Shown piece by piece: positions 23,918 through 30,860 of a stretch of DNA of 32,252 nucleotides (positions are counted from its first letter, which is position 1; each line of letters begins with the position of its first letter). The notes under the pieces were generated by a model. It was not told the origin of the DNA. It worked only from the letters and a program-made list of their open reading frames with translations, and made no database searches. The position numbers were made by a program, and so were the translations under genes. Source of the DNA: a virus; the IMG/VR virus record IMGVR_UViG_3300046002_002256, positions 1 to 32,252 of that record; one strand, written 5' to 3'.

Positions 23918-25942
23918 ATGAATACAGCAATAGACCTTACCGCAAAACTCCTCGCAACAGAAAACCTAACTGTGGTTAAAGCCGCAGTTAAAACTGCCTC
24001 TTTTAATGTTAAATCAAGGCAACTAACTTTACCTATCTTTAAAGATATGACTCCTGAAATAGAGAGTATGCTTGTAGGTCATGAAGTAGGTCATGCATTG
24101 TATACAACTATGGATATGATGGAAGCTTCAAAAGAAGATTACAAAATCCATGACTATATCAATGTAGTTGAAGATGTTCGTATTGAAAAATTAATGAAAC
24201 GTAAATATCCCGGTCTTAAAAAGACTATGATTGAGGGTTATAGACAACTTAATGAAAAGGATTTCTTCGGTATAAGCAAGATTAAAAATGTAAGAACTCT
24301 TAACTTAATTGATAGAATTAACCTTTGGTTCAAAGTAGGTATTTCTTCTGGAGTTTCATTCTCTGAACAAGAAAAATTATTTGTTACTCGCGCAGAAAAA
24401 ACTGAAACTTCCATTGAAGTTGTTCAATTAGCAAAAGATATTTATGAATTTTGTAAAAATGAATTAGAAAACCCAGAAAGTAAAGATTCATCATTTAATA
24501 ATGAAAATACTGAAGAATCTGAAGAATCTGAAGAGAATGAAAGTTATGAAGAATCTGAAGAATCTGAAGAGAATGAAACAAAATCTCCTGAAGAAATAGA
24601 AGAAGAATTAGAATCTAAAACTAATAAATCTTTAATGGAAAATTTAGATAATTCTGTAGATATGAATGCAGAATATAATTATTTAAGATTAGATACTGAT
24701 TATGATCCTGATACAATAGTAGGTTATAAAACCATTTTATCTGAAACTGAAACTGAACAAGAATTTATATTAAATCGTTGGGGTTATAAAGAAGATATTC
24801 CAAGAAGTGTTGATGCAGAATATATTAAATTCAAGTCAAATACATTGAAAACAGTTAATTATCTCATAAAAGAATTTGAGATGAAAAAAGCAGCAACTCA
24901 ATATAAACGTAACCAAGTATCAAAATCAGGTTCATTGGATATGAAAAAGGTTTGGGGTTATCAATTGAATGATGATTTATTTAAAAGAATTACTACTACT
25001 CAAGATGGTAAAAAGCATGGAATGATCTTTTTGATAGATTGGTCAGGTTCTATGAACGAAGTTATTGGAGATGTAATTCAACAAGTTACTACATTATCAA
25101 TGTTTTGTCATAGATTGCAAATTCCATTTCAAGTATTAGCATTTTCTGATTATTATTATAACTGTTATGATAATAAACCTTATTCTAATAGAAGAAAAGA
25201 TAGATTTCAAAAAACTAGATTAGCTACAAATTTATTAAATAATGCAACTAAAGAATGTGCTTTATTGGAATTCTTTAGTCATAAAATGTCAAATAAAGAT
25301 TTTAATGATATGGCTAAAAGACTGTTTAATACTTATAAGTTTACTAGAAAAAGTGAATACTCGTTAGGTGGAACTCCATTAAATGAAGCATTAGCTTATA
25401 TGACTGATCATATAGGCAAATTTATGAATCAAAATAATGTGGAAAAGATGTCTTTTATTACATTAACTGATGGAGCAGGAAGTACTTTACGTGCTTATAA
25501 TGCTCCACATTATGGTAAGAATTTCTTAGTCGATCCAATAACTAAAATAAATTATGATTTTAGATATGATGCTACTGGACAAACTAATACTTTATTAAAA
25601 ATGATAAAAGATAGATATAATGTTGCTAATATTGGTTTTTATGTTGCAGGTTCTTTAGGTCGTTCAGAAATTAATTCAGCTTCATTTAATAATGGTATAG
25701 ATGATATAGATATCGACGAAGTAAGAAAAGAAGTTCGCCAAAATGGTTTTGCTTCTTTCAAAACTAAAGGTCGTGATGATTTATTATTAGTTCCTGCAAA
25801 GTCTTTGAGAATTAAAGATATAGAATTGGAAGTTTCAGGTAAACAATCAACTTCTTCTATTGCAAATAAGTTCACCAAAATGATGGAAGGACGTCAAGTG
25901 AACCGTTTATTATTGAATAAATTTATCAGTTACGTTGCCTAA
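23918..25942 (+). CDS. CobT-like protein: zinc peptidase motif plus vWA domain
   Basis: A 674-residue protein with three parts. Residues 1-100 have a zinc-peptidase signature, HEVGH (55-59), followed by NVVEDVRIE (82-90), where a Glu could be the third metal ligand as in gluzincins. Residues about 185-240 are a Glu/Ser acidic linker with an internal 36-base repeat. The C-terminal half is a von Willebrand A domain: MIDAS DWSGS at 374-378, later GGTPLNEAL and TLTDGAGS. CobT of the cobaltochelatase and other vWA partners of MoxR ATPases share linker plus vWA. The ATPase at 26265 is its likely partner. Not essential for cobalamin synthesis here, as no other such gene is present; a chaperone or protein-remodelling role is inferred. 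Confidence 0.8.
   Translation: MNTAIDLTAKLLATENLTVVKAAVKTASFNVKSRQLTLPIFKDMTPEIESMLVGHEVGHALYTTMDMMEASKEDYKIHDYINVVEDVRIEKLMKRKYPGLKKTMIEGYRQLNEKDFFGISKIKNVRTLNLIDRINLWFKVGISSGVSFSEQEKLFVTRAEKTETSIEVVQLAKDIYEFCKNELENPESKDSSFNNENTEESEESEENESYEESEESEENETKSPEEIEEELESKTNKSLMENLDNSVDMNAEYNYLRLDTDYDPDTIVGYKTILSETETEQEFILNRWGYKEDIPRSVDAEYIKFKSNTLKTVNYLIKEFEMKKAATQYKRNQVSKSGSLDMKKVWGYQLNDDLFKRITTTQDGKKHGMIFLIDWSGSMNEVIGDVIQQVTTLSMFCHRLQIPFQVLAFSDYYYNCYDNKPYSNRRKDRFQKTRLATNLLNNATKECALLEFFSHKMSNKDFNDMAKRLFNTYKFTRKSEYSLGGTPLNEALAYMTDHIGKFMNQNNVEKMSFITLTDGAGSTLRAYNAPHYGKNFLVDPITKINYDFRYDATGQTNTLLKMIKDRYNVANIGFYVAGSLGRSEINSASFNNGIDDIDIDEVRKEVRQNGFASFKTKGRDDLLLVPAKSLRIKDIELEVSGKQSTSSIANKFTKMMEGRQVNRLLLNKFISYVA
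24512..24577 (+). repeat. Tandem repeat encoding the acidic linker
   Basis: A 30-base unit (24512-24541) is repeated exactly at 24548-24577 with a 6-base spacer, giving a 36-base period. It encodes Glu/Ser-rich linker sequence inside the CobT-like protein and is a site where length could vary by slippage. Confidence 0.85.
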
Positions 25943-25950
25943 AGTGAAAT

Positions 25951-26029
25951 TAAACGTTTACATTTGATGAAAACGTGTTATAATAGATCCATAAACTAAT
26001 TAATTGAGATAAACTATATTATGAAAACA
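25951..26029 (+). repeat. 79-bp direct repeat, copy 1 (promoter, leader and first codons)
   Basis: Identical to 26195-26273. It contains TTTACA (25957-25962), a 16-base spacer and TATAAT (25979-25984), an ACGTTT/AAACGT dyad (25954-25959 with 25971-25976) spanning the -35 and spacer, the leader, and codons for MKT. This copy drives the 52-residue gene. Confidence 0.95.
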
Positions 26030-26179
26030 TTAGTACCAAGTGAAATTATTGTTCAACAAGGAACCTATACTGTTAAAGTGTATCTTAATGGTGATAGATT
26101 ATGTTTTACCTCATATACTCAAGCAGCAGCAAAACAAAAATGCGTAGCTTATCTTTCTCCTAGAGGATATAAGATTTAA
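26021..26179 (+). CDS. Small 52-residue protein between CobT-like and CobS-like genes
   Basis: A 52-residue protein starting MKTLVPSEIIVQQGTYTV and ending YLSPRGYKI, with its own promoter. It is basic overall, with two cysteines and a likely beta-strand start followed by a helix (YTQAAAKQKCVAYL). No family recognised. It is judged real because it begins at the same position relative to the duplicated promoter-leader as the ATPase gene, fills the interval between the two copies, and has phage-like codon use. Function unknown; a link to the flanking CobT/CobS-like pair is only suggested by position. Confidence 0.65.
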   Translation: MKTLVPSEIIVQQGTYTVKVYLNGDRLCFTSYTQAAAKQKCVAYLSPRGYKI

Positions 26180-26194
26180 CTTTTCATATGAAAA

Positions 26195-26273
26195 TAAACG
26201 TTTACATTTGATGAAAACGTGTTATAATAGATCCATAAACTAATTAATTGAGATAAACTATATTATGAAAACA
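26195..26273 (+). repeat. 79-bp direct repeat, copy 2 (promoter, leader and first codons)
   Basis: Identical to 25951-26029, offset 244 bases. It contains TTTACA (26201-26206) and TATAAT (26223-26228) with the same dyad, and the first three codons of the ATPase gene. Both genes should therefore respond to the same signals. Confidence 0.95.
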
Positions 26274-27380
26274 ATTCCAAACTTTATTCCTACTATGTAC
26301 CAAATGTTTCCTGATGCTGAAACAACCGGTACTATCACTCGTAAACAACTCAAAGAAGTAAAAGATCAAATGAATTGTGATTGGCCAGATTGGTTAATGC
26401 AAAACAAAGTTGCTAGAGGTGTTTATAGATTACCAACTGCAGAAATGCCTATGAAAGAATTGAAAATAGTTTCCATTCCTAAAGGTGGAACTTCTCTCGT
26501 GCCAGAAAAAGATCCTAACTTTGTACCCTTCGGTAACTTCAAAGATTTAGAGTCTATCATTAAATCCGGCATTTTTTATCCCTCGTATATTTACGGACCT
26601 ACGGGTAATGGTAAATCTACAATGGTTGAGCAAATATGCGCTAAGCATAAAAAACCTTTGATTCGTGTTAACTTGAACATGATGACTGACGAAGAGCAGT
26701 TGATTGGTTCTAAAACTCTTCAAGAAGGAAATGTTGAGATTGTTGAAGGACCAGTATTGGTTGCTATGCGTACAGGTACTACTTTGTTACTTGATGAGAT
26801 AGATGCAGGTTCAGCAAATACTTTATTATGCTTACAACCTATTCTTGAAGGTAAACCATACTACTTCAAGTTGAAGAATGAAATGATTATTCCTGCAGAA
26901 GGATTCAATATACTTGCTACAGCCAATACTAAAGGTAAAGGTTCTGATGATGGTCGTTATATTGGTACTAATGTATTGAATGAAGCATTTCTTGAACGAT
27001 TTGCGGTTACATTTGAACAAGAATATCCAAGTGCAAACATCGAATTAAAAATTGTTAAGAATCTAATGGAACAATTTAACTGTGTTGATGAACCTTTTGC
27101 TGAACTGTTAGTTAAATGGGCAGACGCAATTCGTAAAACTTATGATGATGGAGGTGTTGATGAACTAATTACAACTCGTCGAATGGTTCATATCATTCGT
27201 GCTTTTGCAATCTTTGGTAATAAAGTAAAAGCAGTTCAATTGTGTTGCAATCGTTTTGACTCTCAAACTAAGGCAGCATTTATTGATTTACTTGATAAAA
27301 TGTCTGAACCAGAACTTTCTGAAATAGATCCTGCAGAAGTAATTATATCTATTGATGAATTTGATGAAATCCCTTACTAA
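26265..27380 (+). CDS. cobS: CobS-like MoxR-type AAA+ ATPase
   Basis: A 371-residue ATPase of the kind annotated as CobS in T4-like aquatic phages. Walker A is GPTGNGKST (111-119), Walker B is LLLDE (174-178), sensor 1 is ILATANT near 218, and NEAFLERF near 240 carries the arginine-finger region. The N-terminal 100 residues are phage-specific; near 290-310 RRMVHIIRAFAIFG is the sensor 2 area. MoxR-family ATPases work with vWA-domain proteins; the CobT-like protein two genes upstream fits. The cobalamin name is by homology only; the phage substrate is not known. Confidence 0.88.
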   Translation: MKTIPNFIPTMYQMFPDAETTGTITRKQLKEVKDQMNCDWPDWLMQNKVARGVYRLPTAEMPMKELKIVSIPKGGTSLVPEKDPNFVPFGNFKDLESIIKSGIFYPSYIYGPTGNGKSTMVEQICAKHKKPLIRVNLNMMTDEEQLIGSKTLQEGNVEIVEGPVLVAMRTGTTLLLDEIDAGSANTLLCLQPILEGKPYYFKLKNEMIIPAEGFNILATANTKGKGSDDGRYIGTNVLNEAFLERFAVTFEQEYPSANIELKIVKNLMEQFNCVDEPFAELLVKWADAIRKTYDDGGVDELITTRRMVHIIRAFAIFGNKVKAVQLCCNRFDSQTKAAFIDLLDKMSEPELSEIDPAEVIISIDEFDEIPY

Positions 27381-27398
27381 TAAAAATGAATTATTCAG

Positions 27399-27427
27399 TT
27401 TACTTTTATGGGATTATGTAATATAAT
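27399..27427 (+). promoter_or_regulatory. Sigma70-like promoter for the 27448 gene and gp45
   Basis: TTTACT (27399-27404), 17-base spacer, TATAAT (27422-27427). Leader carries ATGGAG before the start at 27448. Confidence 0.72.
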
Positions 27428-27447
27428 TATTATTTTATGGAGTTATT

Positions 27448-27651
27448 ATGAGTAAATACGAAGATGCAGTATGTGAAAAAATCCAACAAAGAGCTAAATT
27501 TGGATTAGATAAGTACGGAGTTTCATTAGAGAGAACTGACTTGAATGAATTAGATTGGTTAATCCATGCACAAGAAGAAGCCATGGATTTAGCAAATTAT
27601 CTTGAAGTGATTATACAACGAAAAATTAAAACTATGGAGACATCATTATGA
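27448..27651 (+). CDS. Small alpha-helical phage protein (MazG-like motif)
   Basis: A 67-residue protein of a kind common in phages: KIQQRAKFGLDKYGVSLERTD followed by ELDWLIHAQEEAMDLANYLE. The EExxD arrangement recalls the metal-binding helix of MazG-type nucleotide pyrophosphatases, but the protein is too short for a full domain and activity is uncertain. It overlaps the gp45 start by four bases (ATGA), so the two are translationally coupled. A role in nucleotide or replication control is conceivable from context. Confidence 0.65.
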   Translation: MSKYEDAVCEKIQQRAKFGLDKYGVSLERTDLNELDWLIHAQEEAMDLANYLEVIIQRKIKTMETSL

Positions 27652-28301
27652 AAATCAGTAAAGACACAATTAATATCCTTAAGAACTATGCATCAATCAA
27701 TAGCAACTTGTTGTTAACACCTGGAAATAGATTGAAGACTACTTCGGTAAATAAAACTGTAGCATCAAGTATAACTGTAGTTGAGCAATTCCCTATTGAA
27801 TTTGGCATATATGACCTTAATTCATTTTTAGGAGCAATTTCTTTATTCACTGATCCTGAATTAGAATTTGAAGAAAAGTATGTTAATATTCAAGAGAAAA
27901 ATAACAGAATTAAATTTTTTGCTGCCGATGCATCTTTATTGAAAACTCCAAGTAAAGATATAGTATTTCCTGCTGCAGATATTAATTTTGACTTATCTGA
28001 ATCATTATTTGCTGCTATTCAAAAAACTGCCGGTGTTTTAAAAGCTTCTGATCTTTCTATTGTGGGCGATGGAACTAGTTTAACTTTAACAATTGGTGAT
28101 AAAAAGAATGCTACTAGCAATTTATATGAATCAATTGTAGGTACTACTGATAAAACTTTTAAAGCTAATATTAAAATTGAAAACCTGAAAATGTTACAAG
28201 GTAATTATACAGTAACTATTCATTCTAGAATCGCTAGATTTGAATCTACAATTGGTGATTTAGTTTATTATTGTGCAATTGAGGCTGATAGTACGTTCTA
28301 A
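27648..28301 (+). CDS. 45: Sliding clamp gp45
   Basis: A 217-residue DNA polymerase clamp (T4 gp45 is 228). The start MKISKDTINILKNYASINSN, the FPIEFGIYDLNSFLGAISLF block and DLSIVGDGTSLTLTIGDKKN are characteristic. Trimeric gp45 tethers the polymerase and also activates late transcription by contacting gp55. Encoded just before the clamp loader gp44 as in T4, but separated by a promoter and dyad. Confidence 0.93.
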   Translation: MKISKDTINILKNYASINSNLLLTPGNRLKTTSVNKTVASSITVVEQFPIEFGIYDLNSFLGAISLFTDPELEFEEKYVNIQEKNNRIKFFAADASLLKTPSKDIVFPAADINFDLSESLFAAIQKTAGVLKASDLSIVGDGTSLTLTIGDKKNATSNLYESIVGTTDKTFKANIKIENLKMLQGNYTVTIHSRIARFESTIGDLVYYCAIEADSTF

Positions 28302-28307
28302 AATACA

Positions 28308-28346
28308 TTTACTTTTTGATAAAGTCATGATATAATGTATCATGAC
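28308..28346 (+). promoter_or_regulatory. Sigma70-like promoter with overlapping 9-bp inverted repeat before gp44
   Basis: TTTACT (28308-28313), 17-base spacer, TATAAT (28331-28336). GTCATGATA (28324-28332) and TATCATGAC (28338-28346) are a perfect 9-bp inverted repeat overlapping the -10 and predicted start. It could be a repressor operator, or a hairpin at the 3' end of the gp45 message. Confidence 0.75.
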
Positions 28347-28366
28347 TATTTTACTATGGAGACATT

Positions 28367-29320
28367 ATGACTATCGAATCTAAAGACAATCAATTTTTGT
28401 GGGTAGAAAAATACCGCCCGCAATCCATCAGTGAATGTATTCTTCCTGAATCCATTAAAACTACATTCAATAATTATATTAAGCAAGGTGAATTACCCAC
28501 ACTTTTATTAACTGGTTCTGCCGGTGTAGGTAAAACTACTATAGCTAAAGCACTTTGTAATGAAGTGGGTGCAGACTATATAATGATTAACGGTTCCGAT
28601 GAAGGTCGTAAAATTGATACTCTTAGAACTACAGTAAAAGAGTTTGCCTCGTCTGTATCACTAACTGATGCAAAGAAGGTTATCATTATTGATGAAGCAG
28701 ATTATATGAATGCAGATTCAGTTCAACCTGCCTTAAGATCTTTCATTGAGGAGTTTAGCAATAACTGCCGGTTTATATTTACTTGTAATTTTAAAAATCG
28801 TATTATAGATCCATTGCATTCACGATGTGCTATTATAGATTTTAAAATAGATCCTAAAGATAAACAAGAAATGGCTGCATTGTTTTTCAAACGTGCTACC
28901 CGTATATTGAAGCAAGAAAATATAGAGTTTGATCCAAAAGTGGTTGCTGAATTAGTAACAAAACATTTTCCAGATTATAGAAGGATATTAAATGAATTGC
29001 AAAGATATTCTGTTGCGGGTAAAATTGACTCTGGAATTTTTGTCAATGTATCTGCAGACTCTTATAAAGAATTAATTAAAGGTCTTAAAGAAAAAGATTT
29101 TACGTCTGTACGTAAATGGGTTGCTAGTGCAGATGCGGATGCTTCATCATTATTCAGACATTTATATGATAATGCATTAAATGTTTTAGATCCATCAAGT
29201 ATTCCGCAATTAATTATTATTATCGGTGACTATCAATATAAGAGTGCCTTTGTAGCAGATCAAGAGATAAATACAATGTCAGCAATGGTTGAAATAATGT
29301 CTTCTTGTAAATTTAAATAG
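28367..29320 (+). CDS. 44: Clamp loader large subunit gp44
   Basis: A 317-residue AAA+ ATPase (T4 gp44 is 319). The start region WVEKYRPQSISECILP is typical. Walker A is GSAGVGKTT (50-58), Walker B is IIIDEAD (DEAD at 109-112), sensor 1 is FIFTCNFKNRI and the SRC motif is HSRC near 147. Four gp44 with one gp62 load the gp45 clamp. Here a 111-residue gene lies between gp44 and gp62, unlike T4. Start supported by ATGGAGA upstream. Confidence 0.95.
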   Translation: MTIESKDNQFLWVEKYRPQSISECILPESIKTTFNNYIKQGELPTLLLTGSAGVGKTTIAKALCNEVGADYIMINGSDEGRKIDTLRTTVKEFASSVSLTDAKKVIIIDEADYMNADSVQPALRSFIEEFSNNCRFIFTCNFKNRIIDPLHSRCAIIDFKIDPKDKQEMAALFFKRATRILKQENIEFDPKVVAELVTKHFPDYRRILNELQRYSVAGKIDSGIFVNVSADSYKELIKGLKEKDFTSVRKWVASADADASSLFRHLYDNALNVLDPSSIPQLIIIIGDYQYKSAFVADQEINTMSAMVEIMSSCKFK

Positions 29321-29328
29321 GTATTAAT

Positions 29329-29664
29329 ATGGAAATGGATTATCTAACTTTAATATTAGTACTATTGAATGGAGGAATAGGATATTGGTATGGAGTTCGT
29401 AGAACTATAAGTAAATTCCAAAATGGAGAGTTATATATAGAATATGATGAAGATGAATATATAGATGAAGATAATCAAATAATAGTAAATGATATATTGG
29501 CATACTTAGAAGTACATGACAATATTATTTATATGTATAAATTAAAAGATCATACATATCTTTCACATGGAACTTCTATAGAATCTTTACAAGATAAATT
29601 GTTAGATAGATTTCCAAATAAAACTTTTGCTATTGCATTAGATGATGAAGAAGGAATTTTATAA
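29329..29664 (+). CDS. Hypothetical protein with N-terminal membrane segment
   Basis: A 111-residue protein. Residues about 4-22 (DYLTLILVLLNGGIGYWYG) are hydrophobic enough for a membrane anchor, followed by Arg/Lys (RRTISKF), which predicts the rest lies in the cytoplasm. The remainder is acidic (YDEDEYIDEDNQ) with a mixed alpha/beta C-terminal half. No family recognised. Its stop overlaps the gp62 start by one base (TAATG), so it is coupled to the clamp loader small subunit. Confidence 0.6.
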   Translation: MEMDYLTLILVLLNGGIGYWYGVRRTISKFQNGELYIEYDEDEYIDEDNQIIVNDILAYLEVHDNIIYMYKLKDHTYLSHGTSIESLQDKLLDRFPNKTFAIALDDEEGIL

Positions 29665-30041
29665 TGAATCCATTTGATTTTATTACTGCCATTACACAAA
29701 CTAAAGAAAATCTGTTTGTTGATCCGCAGGCATATAAAGATTATAATTCATTTATGGTGAATAGAGGATTATCCCAGCATTCAGATACTATTTTATATGC
29801 TAATGAGATGAATAAATTTTATAATTTAGATAATGATATGCAATTTAAATATTTAATAAATACAATAGCTAAGAAGAAACGATTTGGTAAATGGGCAAAG
29901 AAAGATAAAGACTCTAAATCATTTTTATTAGTTAAAGAATATTTTAAATATTCTGATGAGAAGGCAAGACAAGTATTGGATATCCTAACCAATGATCAAC
30001 TTGCTATTATTGAAAAGAAATTGTATAAAGGCGGGTATTAA
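29664..30041 (+). CDS. 62: Clamp loader small subunit gp62
   Basis: A 125-residue protein matching the short gp62 of T4-like aquatic phages (T4 gp62 is 187). Recognised by NPFDFITAITQTKENL, YNSFMVNRGLSQHSDTIL and ANEMNKFYNLDNDMQFKYLI followed by KKKRFGKWAK. It completes the gp44/62 loader. Position between gp44 and regA agrees. Confidence 0.85.
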   Translation: MNPFDFITAITQTKENLFVDPQAYKDYNSFMVNRGLSQHSDTILYANEMNKFYNLDNDMQFKYLINTIAKKKRFGKWAKKDKDSKSFLLVKEYFKYSDEKARQVLDILTNDQLAIIEKKLYKGGY

Positions 30042-30042
30042 A

Positions 30043-30453
30043 ATGGATATTTTTTATGATTGGAATTATGACAGTATGCTTGAGGTGACGTTACCTGACC
30101 CTGATGCATTTTTGAAAGTATGTGAAACTTTAACTAGGATTGGTATTGCTTCTAAAAAAGACAATACGCTATATCAATCTTGCCATATATTGCATAAGCA
30201 AGGCAAATATTTTATCGTCCATTTCAAAGAGTTGTTTGCATTGGATGGTAAAGAATCCAATATCACTAATAATGATATTGAGAGAAGAAATGCTATAGCT
30301 AGTTTGCTGGGTGACTGGGGATTATTAACTATAGTAACTGCTGCGCAAGCAGAAAATAAAGCGTCATTATCCCAGATTAAGATTGTCTCTTATAAAGACA
30401 AAAAGAACTGGACTTTAACATCAAAATATACTATTGGAAACAAGAGAAAATAA
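30043..30453 (+). CDS. regA: Translational repressor RegA
   Basis: A 136-residue RNA-binding repressor matching T4 RegA (122 residues): LEVTLPDPDAFLKVCETLTR, IGIASKKDNTLYQSCHILHK, YFIVHFKELFALDG, LLGDWGLLTIV and C-terminal TSKYTIGNKRK. RegA binds translation starts of many early mRNAs. The start at 30043 is chosen because GGCGGG lies upstream and it directly follows the gp62 stop; a more T4-like start would be the Met at 30076, which lacks a good ribosome site. A longer frame from 29992 would overlap gp62 and is unlikely. Confidence 0.93.
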   Translation: MDIFYDWNYDSMLEVTLPDPDAFLKVCETLTRIGIASKKDNTLYQSCHILHKQGKYFIVHFKELFALDGKESNITNNDIERRNAIASLLGDWGLLTIVTAAQAENKASLSQIKIVSYKDKKNWTLTSKYTIGNKRK

Positions 30454-30455
30454 AT

Positions 30456-30671
30456 ATGAACGAAGAACAAAAATTGAAAATTGAAGAAAGTTTTATTGAT
30501 TTAAAACTAAATGTACGTGGTGTTAATACAATTTTAGCATCATTAGCAAAACAATCTTATGAAGTTGTTGCAGAATTGATCAATGAAATTAGATCTCAAG
30601 GAACTTCTCAAGTTGGAGAAATTGAAAAAGCCATATTGGCTGAAATTCCTGAAGTTAGCAACGAAGAATAA
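30456..30671 (+). CDS. Small helical hypothetical protein after regA
   Basis: A 71-residue, acidic, probably all-helical protein (EEQKLKIEESFIDLKLNVRG, KQSYEVVAELINEI). It starts immediately after the regA stop, so it is part of the clamp/RegA operon. No recognised family. In T4 the DNA polymerase gene 43 follows regA; here this small gene and then the structured hsp20 leader occupy the place, so gp43 must be elsewhere. Confidence 0.6.
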   Translation: MNEEQKLKIEESFIDLKLNVRGVNTILASLAKQSYEVVAELINEIRSQGTSQVGEIEKAILAEIPEVSNEE

Positions 30672-30860
30672 AAGAACACTCCTTCTCCCGAGGTAGGTAG
30701 TCTTTATCACTATAGACTTTAAATAATAGTGCGTGAAGGACCAGGATGTCCGCCGATCGATACCCACGTAAGAGGTATTCCAGATTCGTAACTGGAACCC
30801 CACCATTCTATGCCGTAAGGATAGAAATATTAATTAATCTCGCAGAAATGGAGACGCAAC
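30672..30860 (+). ncRNA. Structured 5' leader (candidate riboswitch-like element) upstream of hsp20-type gene
   Basis: Unlike its surroundings this 189-base stretch is GC-richer and full of complementary segments. AGTCT (30699-30703) with AGACT (30714-30718) and CACTAT (30708-30713) with ATAGTG (30726-30731) can form an H-type pseudoknot. TCCTTC (30680-30685) pairs with GAAGGA (30735-30740). Three hairpins follow: ATACC/GGTAT (30760-30778), TCCAG/CTGGA (30779-30796) and TTCTAT/ATAGAA with CC-GTAA-GG (30806-30826); all three loops contain CGTAA. It ends at the GGAG ribosome site. Position before an hsp20 gene in a T4-like aquatic phage recalls the manA/wcaG RNA classes, but I cannot verify identity. 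Confidence 0.65.

Noticed and set aside
29992-30042. Longer N-terminus for RegA
   Set aside because: It would overlap the end of gp62 by about 50 bases and add residues not found in RegA; the start at 30043 has a ribosome site.
30677-30804. tRNA-like features (GAAGGACCA and CACCA ends, T-arm-like hairpin) in the hsp20 leader
   Set aside because: No cloverleaf can be drawn: the T loop is 8 bases without the TTCRA pattern in register, and there is no anticodon arm with matching acceptor stem.
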